This document shows, one piece after another, positions 40,373 through 49,447 of a DNA stretch of 64,000 nt. The DNA comes from Nitzschia sp. DOCU1 (Eukaryota; Bacillariophyta; Bacillariophyceae; Bacillariales; Bacillariaceae): the NCBI GenBank assembly GCA_951394045.1, contig OX595988.1, positions 372,001 to 436,000 on the forward strand, in the 5' to 3' direction. The notes under the pieces are model-generated. The model saw nothing but the letters and a program-made list of their open reading frames with translations. It was not told where the DNA came from and made no database searches. Made by a program: the position numbers and the translations under genes. Every line of letters begins with the position of its first letter. The stretch's first letter is position 1.

Positions 40373-43300
40373 TTAGGGCGGGATGTGTCCCATCAGACGT
40401 TGGCAATGGCGCGAATGGAGCACCCAACCGAGTGGTTTCGTTAGATCGTCTGACGGGTTCAAAATCCCAGGAATATGGCGCATGACAATGTCTCCCGATT
40501 CCTTCCAGTCTTGAATAGCGAAAAACTGTATGAGAATGTGGCGTGAACGTTCAGTGGGTATACGAGCATTGACCATGTTGATCGCTGACTCGTTATCGCA
40601 GTATAAGGGCGTAGGATGCGACTGTGGGAATCCCAATTCCGTAAGAATAGCACGCAAGTATCGGGCATGCTTGGCGGTCGTAACAGCTGCGTAGAATTCA
40701 GCTTCAGTAGAACTTGTCGCGGTCAGGGGCTGCGTCTTGCACTTGTACGAAATGCTACCTCCAGCCATCATGAAGACGTAGCCTGTAGTGGATCGACGTT
40801 TGCGCAACTCGTTGGCGTGGGCAGCATCGAGGAAACCAGTGAGCCGAATTCCGGATTCGTAAGAAGGGAAGGCAGGCAAGGAAGGATCCACAGAAGCAGC
40901 TGCAAGAGGACAAGGTGGCAGGGTCGGATCGACGACAGAACGGTAATAGTGGAGTCCCCAGTCACGAGTGCTGCGCAGATACTTAGCAACTTTCTTGAGC
41001 ATGGCAAAATGATACGCCGAGGGAGCAGTAGCGAATTTGCTCAGGGTGATGACTGCATAACCGATGTCAGGGCGGCAAGTAACGTAAGCATACAACAGTT
41101 CCCCAAGAAGTGTTCGATAACCGAACCCAAATGACGCCACAAGCTTGTGATAGTCCTCGGAACCTTCTTCTGATCCTTTGGAAGCATACATGGTCGAAAT
41201 GCTATCCGGTGGAAGAGGCGACGTAGGCCGAGAGCTGGAGTGATCGCTCGGCGAAGCTTGGTCCCAACCGTGTGAGCGGAGAACGCGATCGATGTAGCTT
41301 CCGCAACTGAGAACTATTCGGTCAGAATACTGTTTGACATCAACACCATTGAAGTCGTGGAGAAGCCCCAAATAGCTGAAGGGGACGGACGACTCGGATG
41401 GCAGCTTCAACAAATCACCAATACGCTTGTAGATAGCCTGAGCAATGGCTTCATCGGGGACAGCAAGAGCAAAATCGTCCACCTGGCGAAGAAGGAATAT
41501 AGGAGTGCCTTCATAGTCTCCTCGATAGATCGACTTATCATGGGTGGTGGAGCGAAAATTGAGATCTGGGGACCGAAGAATCTTTGAAATATGTTGCTCC
41601 CAGAGGCGTCCCGATTCAGGATGGCCTTGTAATGCATGGAGCACCGGCAGAACCTTGGATCGATCGACCGGTCGCCCGAACTTCCATTTGTACCAGTCGG
41701 CATACGCGTCGTCAATTTCAACGTACGTGGGTCGATCCGGTGGTGGCGAATGAGCGTATGCGTCTTTGGCATCGCCGCCGAAAACTTTGTAATTCATCTC
41801 AGCCGACAGTGCAAAGAATAAGCGCTGCACAGGCTGCTCAACGCATGACGAGTATGTTTGCACAAAACGATGCAACGAAGGGGCAGCGCGCGGAGAACCA
41901 TCGCAACAGTTTCGAGCACGGCGAGTACCATCACGTTTGATGTGATATTGCCAGTGTTGGCGGAGCACGATAGAATCCTTGACTCGATCGACGGGGAGCC
42001 CATACATACCGAGATCGTGGAACTGGTCGAGCTGCTTACGCTCACCGGCTTCCCAAAGGGACCATGTATCCAATTTCTTCAGCTTCTTTCGAGTGAAATG
42101 ACCGATGGCTTGCTCGTCATTTGTAGTAGCACTCGAGCGAATAGCTGAGATAGCAGCAGCAGCCTGCTCAGTCGGAAGTGGGGACTCTGAAAAGTCGTCC
42201 TCCGGATACCGAATTGACGCGATAGAGCGAACATCCTGAACAGATAAAGTGTGAACATGTACCCCATCTGCTGGAAGATCCGGGGCGAATATATCCAGTT
42301 CCTTCATGGCATTTCGAAGCTGTTTTGCTGCCAAGTATCGCTCAGGAGCAAACTCGATAGCGAACGAATTCAACTTTGATTGACGGGCGGACCGCAGCGC
42401 TTCGAGAACTTCGTCCTTCGTAAAGACAGGAGTACCGTTTATGCGAATAATATACGCACCACGGATTTTGTTCCTGGTTGCCTTGTGAGACGAGAAGAGC
42501 CTTGAGGCACTGCTATCCTTTCGGATGTCAGACACAAAAGCTCGGTTGCTTAATTGATCGTTCTCCACAGAAAGGCCAAAGTTGTTGCACTGACACGCAA
42601 CCCGCATGCGCCGTGGGAGGGTCGCAAAGAAAGGGCTGGACCCAACATCGAATTCCCGGACCAAAACTTCTTGCATTTCCATTGGCATCTCTTCGCCAAG
42701 TTGTGTGCGTTGTAGATGAACGACGTTCGGCGGTGTCTCGTTCAACGGTAGATCGTTCATGCCCTCGTCGAATCGGGCGTGTTTAGCAATCTTAACATGA
42801 GACGTCTCAGGGTCATACCAAAGAATGTTCGTAGTTGTGTTGGGAATAAAACCAAGGAATATCCCACGTCTCGAAACAACACGAAACTTGGCAGGTCTTC
42901 GCCCTGGCGGTCGGACCCATACACGACAACCAAACGTGCGGAAGTCGGCAAAGTTATCCACCTTTCCCTGAGCGATCTGTAGTGGACTTGCATCCTGATC
43001 GCGGGACGGTAACGAGTTATCGATCCTGAGCCAGTGATGGAATGCATATGGCCAAAACCGGATGTCTAGGTTGGCACCAGTAAGCATGGCCCGAATCGCA
43101 TTGGCAACCGTACGATGGGCTCGTTCGACTGGTCCATTTTGATTGGACGCGTCGGCACCAGTAGGTCGGACATCATATCCGAAATCCTTGAACAATTTTA
43201 CCACTTCGGGGTTTGCATAAAGTTCCCCACCTTGGTCAAGCATTACGTACTTTCCGTCGCATTGTGGTGAATGCTTGCGCAAGAAATCACGTAGCCAATT

Positions 43301-44875
43301 GATTGGGGACGCCTTAGAAACACGAGTGTCGCCGTGTTTCATACGCGAAAAATGGTCCGTAACGAGGATCCAACACGTCTCCCCATTAAACCCAACAAAG
43401 TCCTTGGCACGATTCCCATCTTTGGAACGCTGACCTGCAAATGAAAAATCGATAGACAAGCCTTGGTAGGGTTGAGTTGCGACGCGAGTAGTACTGTCAC
43501 CAGCGGGCTCCTTGGTTTGTTTTGCTCGGATGCACGTGGGACAAGCGTCCAGGATCGGGTCCATGTGCTTAAATTCCGGTACTCCCTCCACATGCTTGTG
43601 AGCATTGTAGAGGTAGTAGTCGCTCGGATGTCCAAGTCTCTGGTGCCATAGTAGGCGCTCAGCTTCCTTGCGAATTGCATGCACAGGAGTATTTCGCTGA
43701 ATAAATTCGTGAAATGGCAGACCATGGTACATTCGAGGCAGGTTCTTGAACTCTTCTCGGAGCTTCGCGTATTCCTTCTCTTGATGGGCGTAAACAGCGT
43801 ATAATGTTGCACGTTCACATGCCTCTGTAAATTCAGCATCTTCAACCTTGATTGCTTGAATCGCTTCATCCGAACATGGCTCGAACAGTACTCCAGAGTA
43901 ACATTTTCCCGAACGTAGTACTCCATGAATCGTCACATCCTGAGATCGACGGAACTTGTGCGATGCAGTCCAGGTACACGTGCCAGCATCGTAGTACTTC
44001 GTAAGCTTTTCTCCTTCGATGTCACGCCTCTTGAGACCAGCAGCGCGAATTAGGTCCAGTTCATTTATGACCGTGGTGCGTAGCGCTGGAGTATAAAAGG
44101 TTAGCACAGGTAGATAACCAGACACAGCGGTAACGCACGGAACATGCAGGAAACCAAATCCTTCAGGGCTTGCATCGGATCCATGAGTTGCCGGCATAAG
44201 CTTGAGTGGGCTCGGGAATTTCTTGGTGAAACGCCGATATCCAAAGAGGAGACGCTTTTGGTCCGTACAAGTTGCATGGGCGCCCGTGTCGATTTGTGCA
44301 CGCATGCCATCAACATCTTGAGAGTCCGGAATAGGATCTGAGGTGACCGGTGAATCGCATGATAGGGCATGTACGGCGACATTTATCACGTTCGTCTCAG
44401 GATCATCGATATCGCTGTCGGAGTCGGTCGCATCACCATCATCTGGCCCATACGGGATTAGTGCAGGTGCATCATCGTTATTGGGGTTTGCATCGAGAAC
44501 GTTGGGATCAGGAGGCTTGCGTGGGACTGGCATCACAACGTCAATTCCTTGGTCTCTCCCCTCATTCGGATCGGGAGACGTAGAAGGGACAGTCGCAGGA
44601 TCTCGCCGTGCTCTCCCCCCTTTGGAGGCTGGGCGTTTCTGTGCAATTTTCTTGCGGCCAAATCTGGAGCTCGCTCTCCCCTCATCCTGTGTTTCTGAGC
44701 CCCGAAACAAAGGATGAATATGACGAGACAGATTTGACAGATTTGACGCTTGGACTGTACCATCGTCCGCAAGGTCGGAGATAGAAGCGACGGACTTGCT
44801 GCTATCCGGCAGCTCCGACAAAGTCCCGCTCGTAGAATACTTGGATTTGTTGGAAGGAGGGCGGCGCGAAACCAA
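40373..44875 (-). CDS. Copia Pol polyprotein with an internal PDZ-like segment
   Basis: About 1,500 residues, open from just inside the gag end; no ATG opens it (first start-like codon TTG), so it is probably made by frameshifting. In order: an Asp/Pro-rich linker; protease with I-D-T-G-A-H (about 195); the integrase zinc region (W-H-Q-R-L-G-H-P ... C-P-T-C); the integrase core with Asp in L-S-I-D-F, Asp in M-L-D-Q-G-G and Glu in G-P-V-E-R-A-H-R (about 470-640). A PDZ-like segment (about 758-845: F-G-L-S-V-E, I-R-G-A-Y-I-I-R-I-N-G-T-P-V) follows. Then come reverse transcriptase (about 940-1180) with the catalytic box Q-V-D-D-F and RNase H (about 1330-1470: F-L-D-A-A-H, S-S-T-E-A-E, C-D-N-E-S-A). 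No disabling change seen. Confidence 0.92.
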   Translation of the reverse strand: MVSRRPPSNKSKYSTSGTLSELPDSSKSVASISDLADDGTVQASNLSNLSRHIHPLFRGSETQDEGRASSRFGRKKIAQKRPASKGGRARRDPATVPSTSPDPNEGRDQGIDVVMPVPRKPPDPNVLDANPNNDDAPALIPYGPDDGDATDSDSDIDDPETNVINVAVHALSCDSPVTSDPIPDSQDVDGMRAQIDTGAHATCTDQKRLLFGYRRFTKKFPSPLKLMPATHGSDASPEGFGFLHVPCVTAVSGYLPVLTFYTPALRTTVINELDLIRAAGLKRRDIEGEKLTKYYDAGTCTWTASHKFRRSQDVTIHGVLRSGKCYSGVLFEPCSDEAIQAIKVEDAEFTEACERATLYAVYAHQEKEYAKLREEFKNLPRMYHGLPFHEFIQRNTPVHAIRKEAERLLWHQRLGHPSDYYLYNAHKHVEGVPEFKHMDPILDACPTCIRAKQTKEPAGDSTTRVATQPYQGLSIDFSFAGQRSKDGNRAKDFVGFNGETCWILVTDHFSRMKHGDTRVSKASPINWLRDFLRKHSPQCDGKYVMLDQGGELYANPEVVKLFKDFGYDVRPTGADASNQNGPVERAHRTVANAIRAMLTGANLDIRFWPYAFHHWLRIDNSLPSRDQDASPLQIAQGKVDNFADFRTFGCRVWVRPPGRRPAKFRVVSRRGIFLGFIPNTTTNILWYDPETSHVKIAKHARFDEGMNDLPLNETPPNVVHLQRTQLGEEMPMEMQEVLVREFDVGSSPFFATLPRRMRVACQCNNFGLSVENDQLSNRAFVSDIRKDSSASRLFSSHKATRNKIRGAYIIRINGTPVFTKDEVLEALRSARQSKLNSFAIEFAPERYLAAKQLRNAMKELDIFAPDLPADGVHVHTLSVQDVRSIASIRYPEDDFSESPLPTEQAAAAISAIRSSATTNDEQAIGHFTRKKLKKLDTWSLWEAGERKQLDQFHDLGMYGLPVDRVKDSIVLRQHWQYHIKRDGTRRARNCCDGSPRAAPSLHRFVQTYSSCVEQPVQRLFFALSAEMNYKVFGGDAKDAYAHSPPPDRPTYVEIDDAYADWYKWKFGRPVDRSKVLPVLHALQGHPESGRLWEQHISKILRSPDLNFRSTTHDKSIYRGDYEGTPIFLLRQVDDFALAVPDEAIAQAIYKRIGDLLKLPSESSVPFSYLGLLHDFNGVDVKQYSDRIVLSCGSYIDRVLRSHGWDQASPSDHSSSRPTSPLPPDSISTMYASKGSEEGSEDYHKLVASFGFGYRTLLGELLYAYVTCRPDIGYAVITLSKFATAPSAYHFAMLKKVAKYLRSTRDWGLHYYRSVVDPTLPPCPLAAASVDPSLPAFPSYESGIRLTGFLDAAHANELRKRRSTTGYVFMMAGGSISYKCKTQPLTATSSTEAEFYAAVTTAKHARYLRAILTELGFPQSHPTPLYCDNESAINMVNARIPTERSRHILIQFFAIQDWKESGDIVMRHIPGILNPSDDLTKPLGWVLHSRHCQRLMGHIPP

Positions 44876-44877
44876 GT

Positions 44878-46986
44878 TTATCCGCGGCCGCGCTGAAAAT
44901 CCTCACCATCAGTGTCCGTGTCGCTACCACCTTCATAATGATCGTCTTTGGCATCAATGAAGTTCAACGATTTGACAGGTGGGGTATTGGTACCGCGGGG
45001 AGGCGAGCTTCCGTTCTTCCCGGAAAGGAGGGCAGCCTTAGCAGTAGAATCTCGGCGGAGCTGCTGGCAGTACCGAACATAATGCCCACGTAGGAAGTCG
45101 GCGTTGCCAAGAACAGGGCACTTATCAAAGCGGTGTTTCCCATCACACACAATACAAGTGGTGTCTCGGGCAATATCAGGTTCCATTTGGATCCGATGCA
45201 CCGAGGCACAATAAACATGGTAGAGAGCGCGAGACCCTTTCTTCTTCGGGACCTTGATCGACATTAGCGCAGCACTGATAGGATCATCATCATCGGTGGC
45301 ATCATCATCGTCATCAGAGCCTTCTTTGGTGGAATCAGCATCGGCATCATCATCCGAGACGGCGGCGACTGCATTGACGATCGCACTAAAAGGCTTGCGA
45401 TACGGTTTGCGGGAACCGTAATCAGTCTTCCCAGTCCTCCCCGATATATCTTTCTTCGAATAGCGGGAGGAGGTAACTTCCTTCCATTCGGGGCTATCAG
45501 CTTCAAGTAGGAACTTAGACAATGTTTCAATAAGCTGAGTACCACGATACTTCTTGATGGCAATCGATGGGGTGCGGCGTTCCTCTCGAGTGACCTGGTT
45601 GAGGTAGACATTGTGCTTGGTGTTCCGAATAAAAATGTCAAGCTCGCTCAAGTCGTCAAGAGTCAAGGTGATATCAGCAATCCAGGCTCTCAATTGAAGA
45701 TAATCGTTGAATATCCGATAGTACGCAGTCATCGAGAGTTCCTTCTGTTTCGGGTACTCACGAATCAACGTTGAAGGATGAGCATAGAACGCTGGATGAC
45801 TTTTGAACAGCACTGATTTGAGAGCACTGTATCCGTCTCCAGGGCACGATTGAACGATTTCGATGAGACGGCTTCCCTTCGGAAACATCTCTTTCTTGCA
45901 GAGCACTCGGTAGATGACATTCGTCATCTTTGCAATCTGGATTTCCATCCGCTTCGGAAGATCGTCGTTCGGTCCATCCCCAACGGTGAAACCCTCAGGC
46001 CCTCCATGATCCGGAAGGTAGCACCACAATGGATGTGCGTAGTAACCATAGTCCAAACATGCCTGGCTGAAGTTCTGGTACCATTGGCGTATCCCAGCAT
46101 GCGTATCATCTTCGCAATAGACCGTAGCCTTCAAGAACTCCTTCTCATTCGGAACTTGGATCTGAAAAAAGGTACCATCCGGAAGGATCAGCTTGTCTAC
46201 ACCTTCAAGATGATAGCGAAACCCGGTAGAGTACGGCATGCGGACCATAGATCCAGTGATCAACCCTTTGGTCTTGTACTTGTTCTCGTAGCGAGTGCAA
46301 ACATCCGGGGGCAGTGCACCAGAGTTGAAGTTGAACAGAATTCCAGCAGTCGAAGCAGAGGTGGGGACGCTAGGCGTCACAACGGTGGCAGAGGTAGTAA
46401 CGGTAGGCTGTGGGTACGCGCTAGCGAACGCACTAGCAAGTTCAGCAGCAGTCGGGGGCGTCGGAATGGCTCCAACAACCGCAGCAGCAATTTCAGCAGC
46501 AGTCATTGGTGGGGGCGGAGCTGGGACTCTAATCGAAGTCAGCGAAAACTGGGACCAGTCAGTGAAGTCAATCGGTCCGTTTGTCGAGTCAAAGTAGATC
46601 TGAGACGTTCCCACTCGGATCTCAACCGAATCCTTTCCGTTTGTGATGGCGATTTCCAGGGCTCTTTGCAGACTATCTCGAGACAGCCGTCGTTGGCTTC
46701 CGTTCACTTCCACGTAGAGAGGCAAAGAGTTGATGATCCTGGTGATGTCGTTGATATCCGAAGTCTGAGTTGCCATCGGAGCAATGACTTCTCGCGCAAT
46801 GATTTGTCTGAGAAGGTCGATGACTTCTCGTTCCGTCTTCAGGTCATCCATGGTGACTGGATCAACGAACAAACGACTGGGTTCCGGAATCGCATCCTGA
46901 TAGATCAAGTTCATGAATCGGTGAGCGTCGGGATCACGATTCTGGGCGAGGAACTTGACAACGTAGTCGGTAACCGTAGTAAACAT
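44878..46986 (-). CDS. Copia Gag protein
   Basis: 702 residues, ATG complementary to 46984-46986, 138 bases inside the 5' LTR. It forms the virus-like particle that packages element RNA. A helical N-terminal part is followed by an Ala/Pro/Thr-rich spacer (about 155-215) and a Gag core (about 220-500). A highly acidic tract (about 545-590) precedes a zinc-knuckle-like C-I-V-C-D-G-K-H-R-F-D-K-C (about 640). The knuckle spacing is C-x2-C-x3-H-x4-C, one residue shorter than the classical C-x2-C-x4-H-x4-C. It ends in TAA three bases before the first start-like codon of pol, which is in the -1 frame relative to gag. Confidence 0.88.
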   Translation of the reverse strand: MFTTVTDYVVKFLAQNRDPDAHRFMNLIYQDAIPEPSRLFVDPVTMDDLKTEREVIDLLRQIIAREVIAPMATQTSDINDITRIINSLPLYVEVNGSQRRLSRDSLQRALEIAITNGKDSVEIRVGTSQIYFDSTNGPIDFTDWSQFSLTSIRVPAPPPPMTAAEIAAAVVGAIPTPPTAAELASAFASAYPQPTVTTSATVVTPSVPTSASTAGILFNFNSGALPPDVCTRYENKYKTKGLITGSMVRMPYSTGFRYHLEGVDKLILPDGTFFQIQVPNEKEFLKATVYCEDDTHAGIRQWYQNFSQACLDYGYYAHPLWCYLPDHGGPEGFTVGDGPNDDLPKRMEIQIAKMTNVIYRVLCKKEMFPKGSRLIEIVQSCPGDGYSALKSVLFKSHPAFYAHPSTLIREYPKQKELSMTAYYRIFNDYLQLRAWIADITLTLDDLSELDIFIRNTKHNVYLNQVTREERRTPSIAIKKYRGTQLIETLSKFLLEADSPEWKEVTSSRYSKKDISGRTGKTDYGSRKPYRKPFSAIVNAVAAVSDDDADADSTKEGSDDDDDATDDDDPISAALMSIKVPKKKGSRALYHVYCASVHRIQMEPDIARDTTCIVCDGKHRFDKCPVLGNADFLRGHYVRYCQQLRRDSTAKAALLSGKNGSSPPRGTNTPPVKSLNFIDAKDDHYEGGSDTDTDGEDFQRGRG

Positions 46987-47109
46987 GATGTTTGAGTGAG
47001 AAGCTTCTGTTTCGCGGGGGGATTATCCGTTTCCTTCGTACAATCCTCTTCCGATTTCAGCCACCCAACCGCGATAGCAGTCAGATTCCGATAACGCAAG
47101 CGAAGTGTA

Positions 47110-47124
47110 TTTGGGCTCATAACC
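47110..47124 (-). other. Primer binding site (initiator tRNA-Met anticodon arm)
   Basis: Directly next to the 5' LTR, transcript sense GGTTATGAGCCCAAA. It is complementary to the GGGCTCATAACC anticodon arm of initiator-type tRNA-Met, not to a tRNA 3' CCA end. Drosophila copia likewise primes from an internal cut of initiator tRNA-Met. Confidence 0.75.
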
Positions 47125-47347
47125 TGTTGTGATCCTTTCCTATCTCCGGAGGTGCAATGCAACAATCCACAGACAAAAAGAATGACTACTTTATTGAATT
47201 GCTTTTTGGACGAGGCGGTTGCTCAAACAATGCCGGGGAGAAGCAGTTATGTTCCTGCTTCGATCTGATTGGGCAAGAGGAGCAACGGCAGGTCACAATC
47301 GCACTTTCGGGTCGACTCACTCGAACAGGATTCCGGGTCGGACAACA
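47125..47347 (-). repeat. 5' LTR of the copia element
   Basis: 223 bp, identical as read to the LTR at 40074-40296. It holds the promoter for the element; transcription runs toward lower coordinates. Confidence 0.95.
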
Positions 47348-47765
47348 CCCCTCGAACATGTGCTTGAATGCGCATGTCGGCACAATGCTGTTGATACATC
47401 TCGGCACAAGCAAAGCCGTCGACGATACCCTCGTCGAATAGTTCCCTTTGGCCATCAATTACCAGCCAAACAGCCTTCTTAATACGCGCTCTTCGTTCCC
47501 TGCACTCCTTGCCTCCCCAGTTTTCAAGCCCCCGCATGCAGTAGAAGTCTTCTTTGTCTTGCTCTTCTGAGCATTCTTGTTCACCATCATCCGTTCGAAG
47601 AGCTTTGACAGTCTTATCGCAGTGTGATCGGAATCGAGCAAAGTCGGAAAAACTCCACCATATCAGGGGTCGTTCAAACTCGTCGACCTTGTCGAATTCT
47701 TGAACTTTGTTCAGAGATTCATCACAGAAAGTAACAGCAGATGTGTAAGAAGACGACATGGACAT

Positions 47766-48339
47766 TTTGAGGATGTTGTTCTTGTGGTTGCGTTGTAAAA
47801 GGAATTGAAGGCTTGGAGGCTTGTTTTTATGCTCCTTGGGTTAGAATCGATGAAATTATGAGCAGACGGAAAGATGAACGCGAACCAACATCATCGAAAA
47901 GGTGTGTGCTAAAAAAAGATTTTTGAGATGTCGACGCAGGATTCTCGGGATTGGTGGCTTGCACGATAAAATGCACAAGATATCCAGTTCCGCCTCCAGC
48001 CATTCCGTCCCCAGGATTCCGGACGAGGCTTATCATATGGAGAGAGGCCTTGCAACGAATTTGTTCGGTATTATTGCCCAAGTCGAATCTTCAAGCTTCA
48101 CTTTGTTCTAGCGTCCGAATCATTTTTTGTTTCGAGAAAATTCATGGTTTCATCAGTGTTGCTCTACATAATTTCTACGTACATTTCGTTACTCAGGAGG
48201 CCTCGAACTCCAGTGTGAACAACGAGATAATAAGCCTCAACAGAATTCCATCCGCACTGCAAATGCAGGTGAGATTTCCATCGATGACTTTGATATTTCT
48301 CACGACACGTCGTCAATCACAATCAGCAAAAGCTGCTCG
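47766..48339. other. Promoter of the split gene and duplication junction
   Basis: 574 bp. Its first part resembles 50081-50220 (upstream of the intact paralogue). The block near 48230-48300 matches one near 50570-50640. The head-to-tail junction of the two duplication units lies at about 48325-48340. No gene recognised. Confidence 0.55.
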
Positions 48340-49064
48340 TGATACATAGAATTGAAATGTTGTTTTTAGTCATCAGAATCCCAATAGAGCGTGGTGGTCC
48401 TCAATCGCAAACGGAGGGCCCGGAATCCAGCATTGCTAAAGTGATTGCCCCCATGCCCGTCCGACTGATGACTGCCTTGCACGTTTGTTCCGATGATCCT
48501 CGGATAAAGGCTCTGTTTTCACTCTTTTAAAGTCGGTGATTGAAGGAAAACGTTTTTGTCGACTATAGTCATTTTGGAACGGATGTGGAGTCCATGAGCA
48601 GAACCATGGCCTAGCCAATTTCACCTGTGGTTTTGCCACTACGTCCAGATGGAACCATCAGCACCACGGAACACGATAGAAGATTACGCGAGCTCGCTGC
48701 CTTGGACGCTGGATCTACGCTGAGGGATCAGATTTCGTCTCGTGGAGGGATGACGAAACCCGGCCAACGCCACAAGATGTGCTTCTCGGACGGGGAAAAA
48801 CACGGAAAGAGGTGGCCTGGAAACCAACATCTACGAAGCTTGTTGACGATTACAATGATGCCTGCAGGGCTACGGACAGAGATGGAAAAATTGAAATATC
48901 CCACAAGATCTCCGAAGAAATGTCCGACGAAGGAGCTCGATTTTTGGTCCATCAAAAATAACGCGTCGCAGACCTGGGAGAGAATGCCTCGCAGGGAGGT
49001 GTGCATTAGGATTGCACGCATGTTCCGCAACTTGCGAGCTACTGAGAGATCAGTTAGTACGTAG
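48340..49064 (+). pseudogene. 5'-truncated CRAL-TRIO/DUF6824 pseudogene
   Basis: Corresponds to the last 240 or so codons of the gene at 38073-39473. It begins abruptly in the region encoding M-V-G-I-R-I-E-Q, with no promoter or N-terminus. It is broken by a stop after K-A-L-F-S-L (48528-48530), an in-frame TAG in the L-M-A-Y equivalent (near 48611) and frameshifts inside the DUF6824 region. There D-V-L-L-G-R-G-K reads in one frame and H-G-K-R-W-P-G-N in another. The final R-R-E-V-C-I-R-I-A-R-M-F-R-N is intact in frame. It arose with the tandem duplication, whose left breakpoint lay inside the parent gene. Confidence 0.9.
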
Positions 49065-49447
49065 CTGGACTTGAAATTTCGACCTTTCGCGTTTTCGCGG
49101 GCTTGTTGTTGCTGTCGTTCCGGCACCTAAAATAGAACTGAAGCGGCCCGAACTCTTTCTCAGATGGCCGTTGATGTTGTTTGCAATGAGCACGACCATC
49201 AATTGGTAGGGCTACTACTACCGGCAGAATGGAAATGGGGCACTTCTTGGTTGTACTATGCATATCTGACGTGTTGGTGGCATTTCCAGTGCTACTACTT
49301 GTTGCCCTACTCGCAAAAGCGGGCAGGGCAACACATTATAACTAGTAAAGTATGGGAAGACAGGCAAGCTAGATCAAAATAATTGTACATGGTTATATTA
49401 CAACAAAAGCTTACAAAGTGCCCTAAAATCCTATCCTCTGTGATCTT
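49065..49447. other. Intergenic between convergent genes, right unit
   Basis: 383 bp, the counterpart of 39474-39856. No gene. The part next to the small gene's stop is nearly identical to the left unit. Confidence 0.6.

Larger units (their letters stand above)
40074..47347 (-). mobile_element. Full-length Ty1/copia LTR retrotransposon (CoDi-like)
   Basis: 7,274 bp, transcribed on the minus strand. Both 223-bp LTRs begin TGTTGT and end ACAACA and appear identical. The element is flanked by a 5-bp target duplication, CCCCT (40069-40073 and 47348-47352). Order in transcript sense: 5' LTR, primer site, gag, pol (protease, integrase, reverse transcriptase, RNase H), polypurine tract, 3' LTR. Integrase before RT defines the copia superfamily. 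Both frames are open throughout. Identical LTRs mean very recent insertion, and it may still be mobile. It interrupts the host gene at 39857-47765. Confidence 0.95.
39857..47765 (-). pseudogene. Small diatom-type gene split by the copia element
   Basis: 5' part 47765-47348 and 3' part 40073-39857, minus strand; without the insertion and one CCCCT it would encode about 209 residues. The break falls at H-V-R-G / V. It is the duplicate of the intact gene at 49448-50080. Differences lie mostly in the first 60 residues, while the rest is nearly identical at DNA level. As it stands, translation would run about 30 residues into the LTR and stop, losing the C-terminal quarter. The family (R-P-L-I-W-W-S-F-S-D-F, C-M-R-G-L-E-N-W, V-W-L-V-I-D-G-Q, C-A-E-M-Y) looks like a common diatom family of unknown function. 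Confidence 0.88.
38755..48325. repeat. Tandem duplication, left unit (interrupted by copia)
   Basis: Left copy of a direct repeat of about 2.3 kb once the 7.27-kb retrotransposon and its target duplication are subtracted. It runs from inside the CRAL-TRIO/DUF6824 gene, through its 3' flank and the convergent small gene, to about 48325 (a shared landmark is GCAAATGCAGGTGAGATTT near 48260). The ends are estimated by eye, give or take some tens of bases. Confidence 0.75.
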
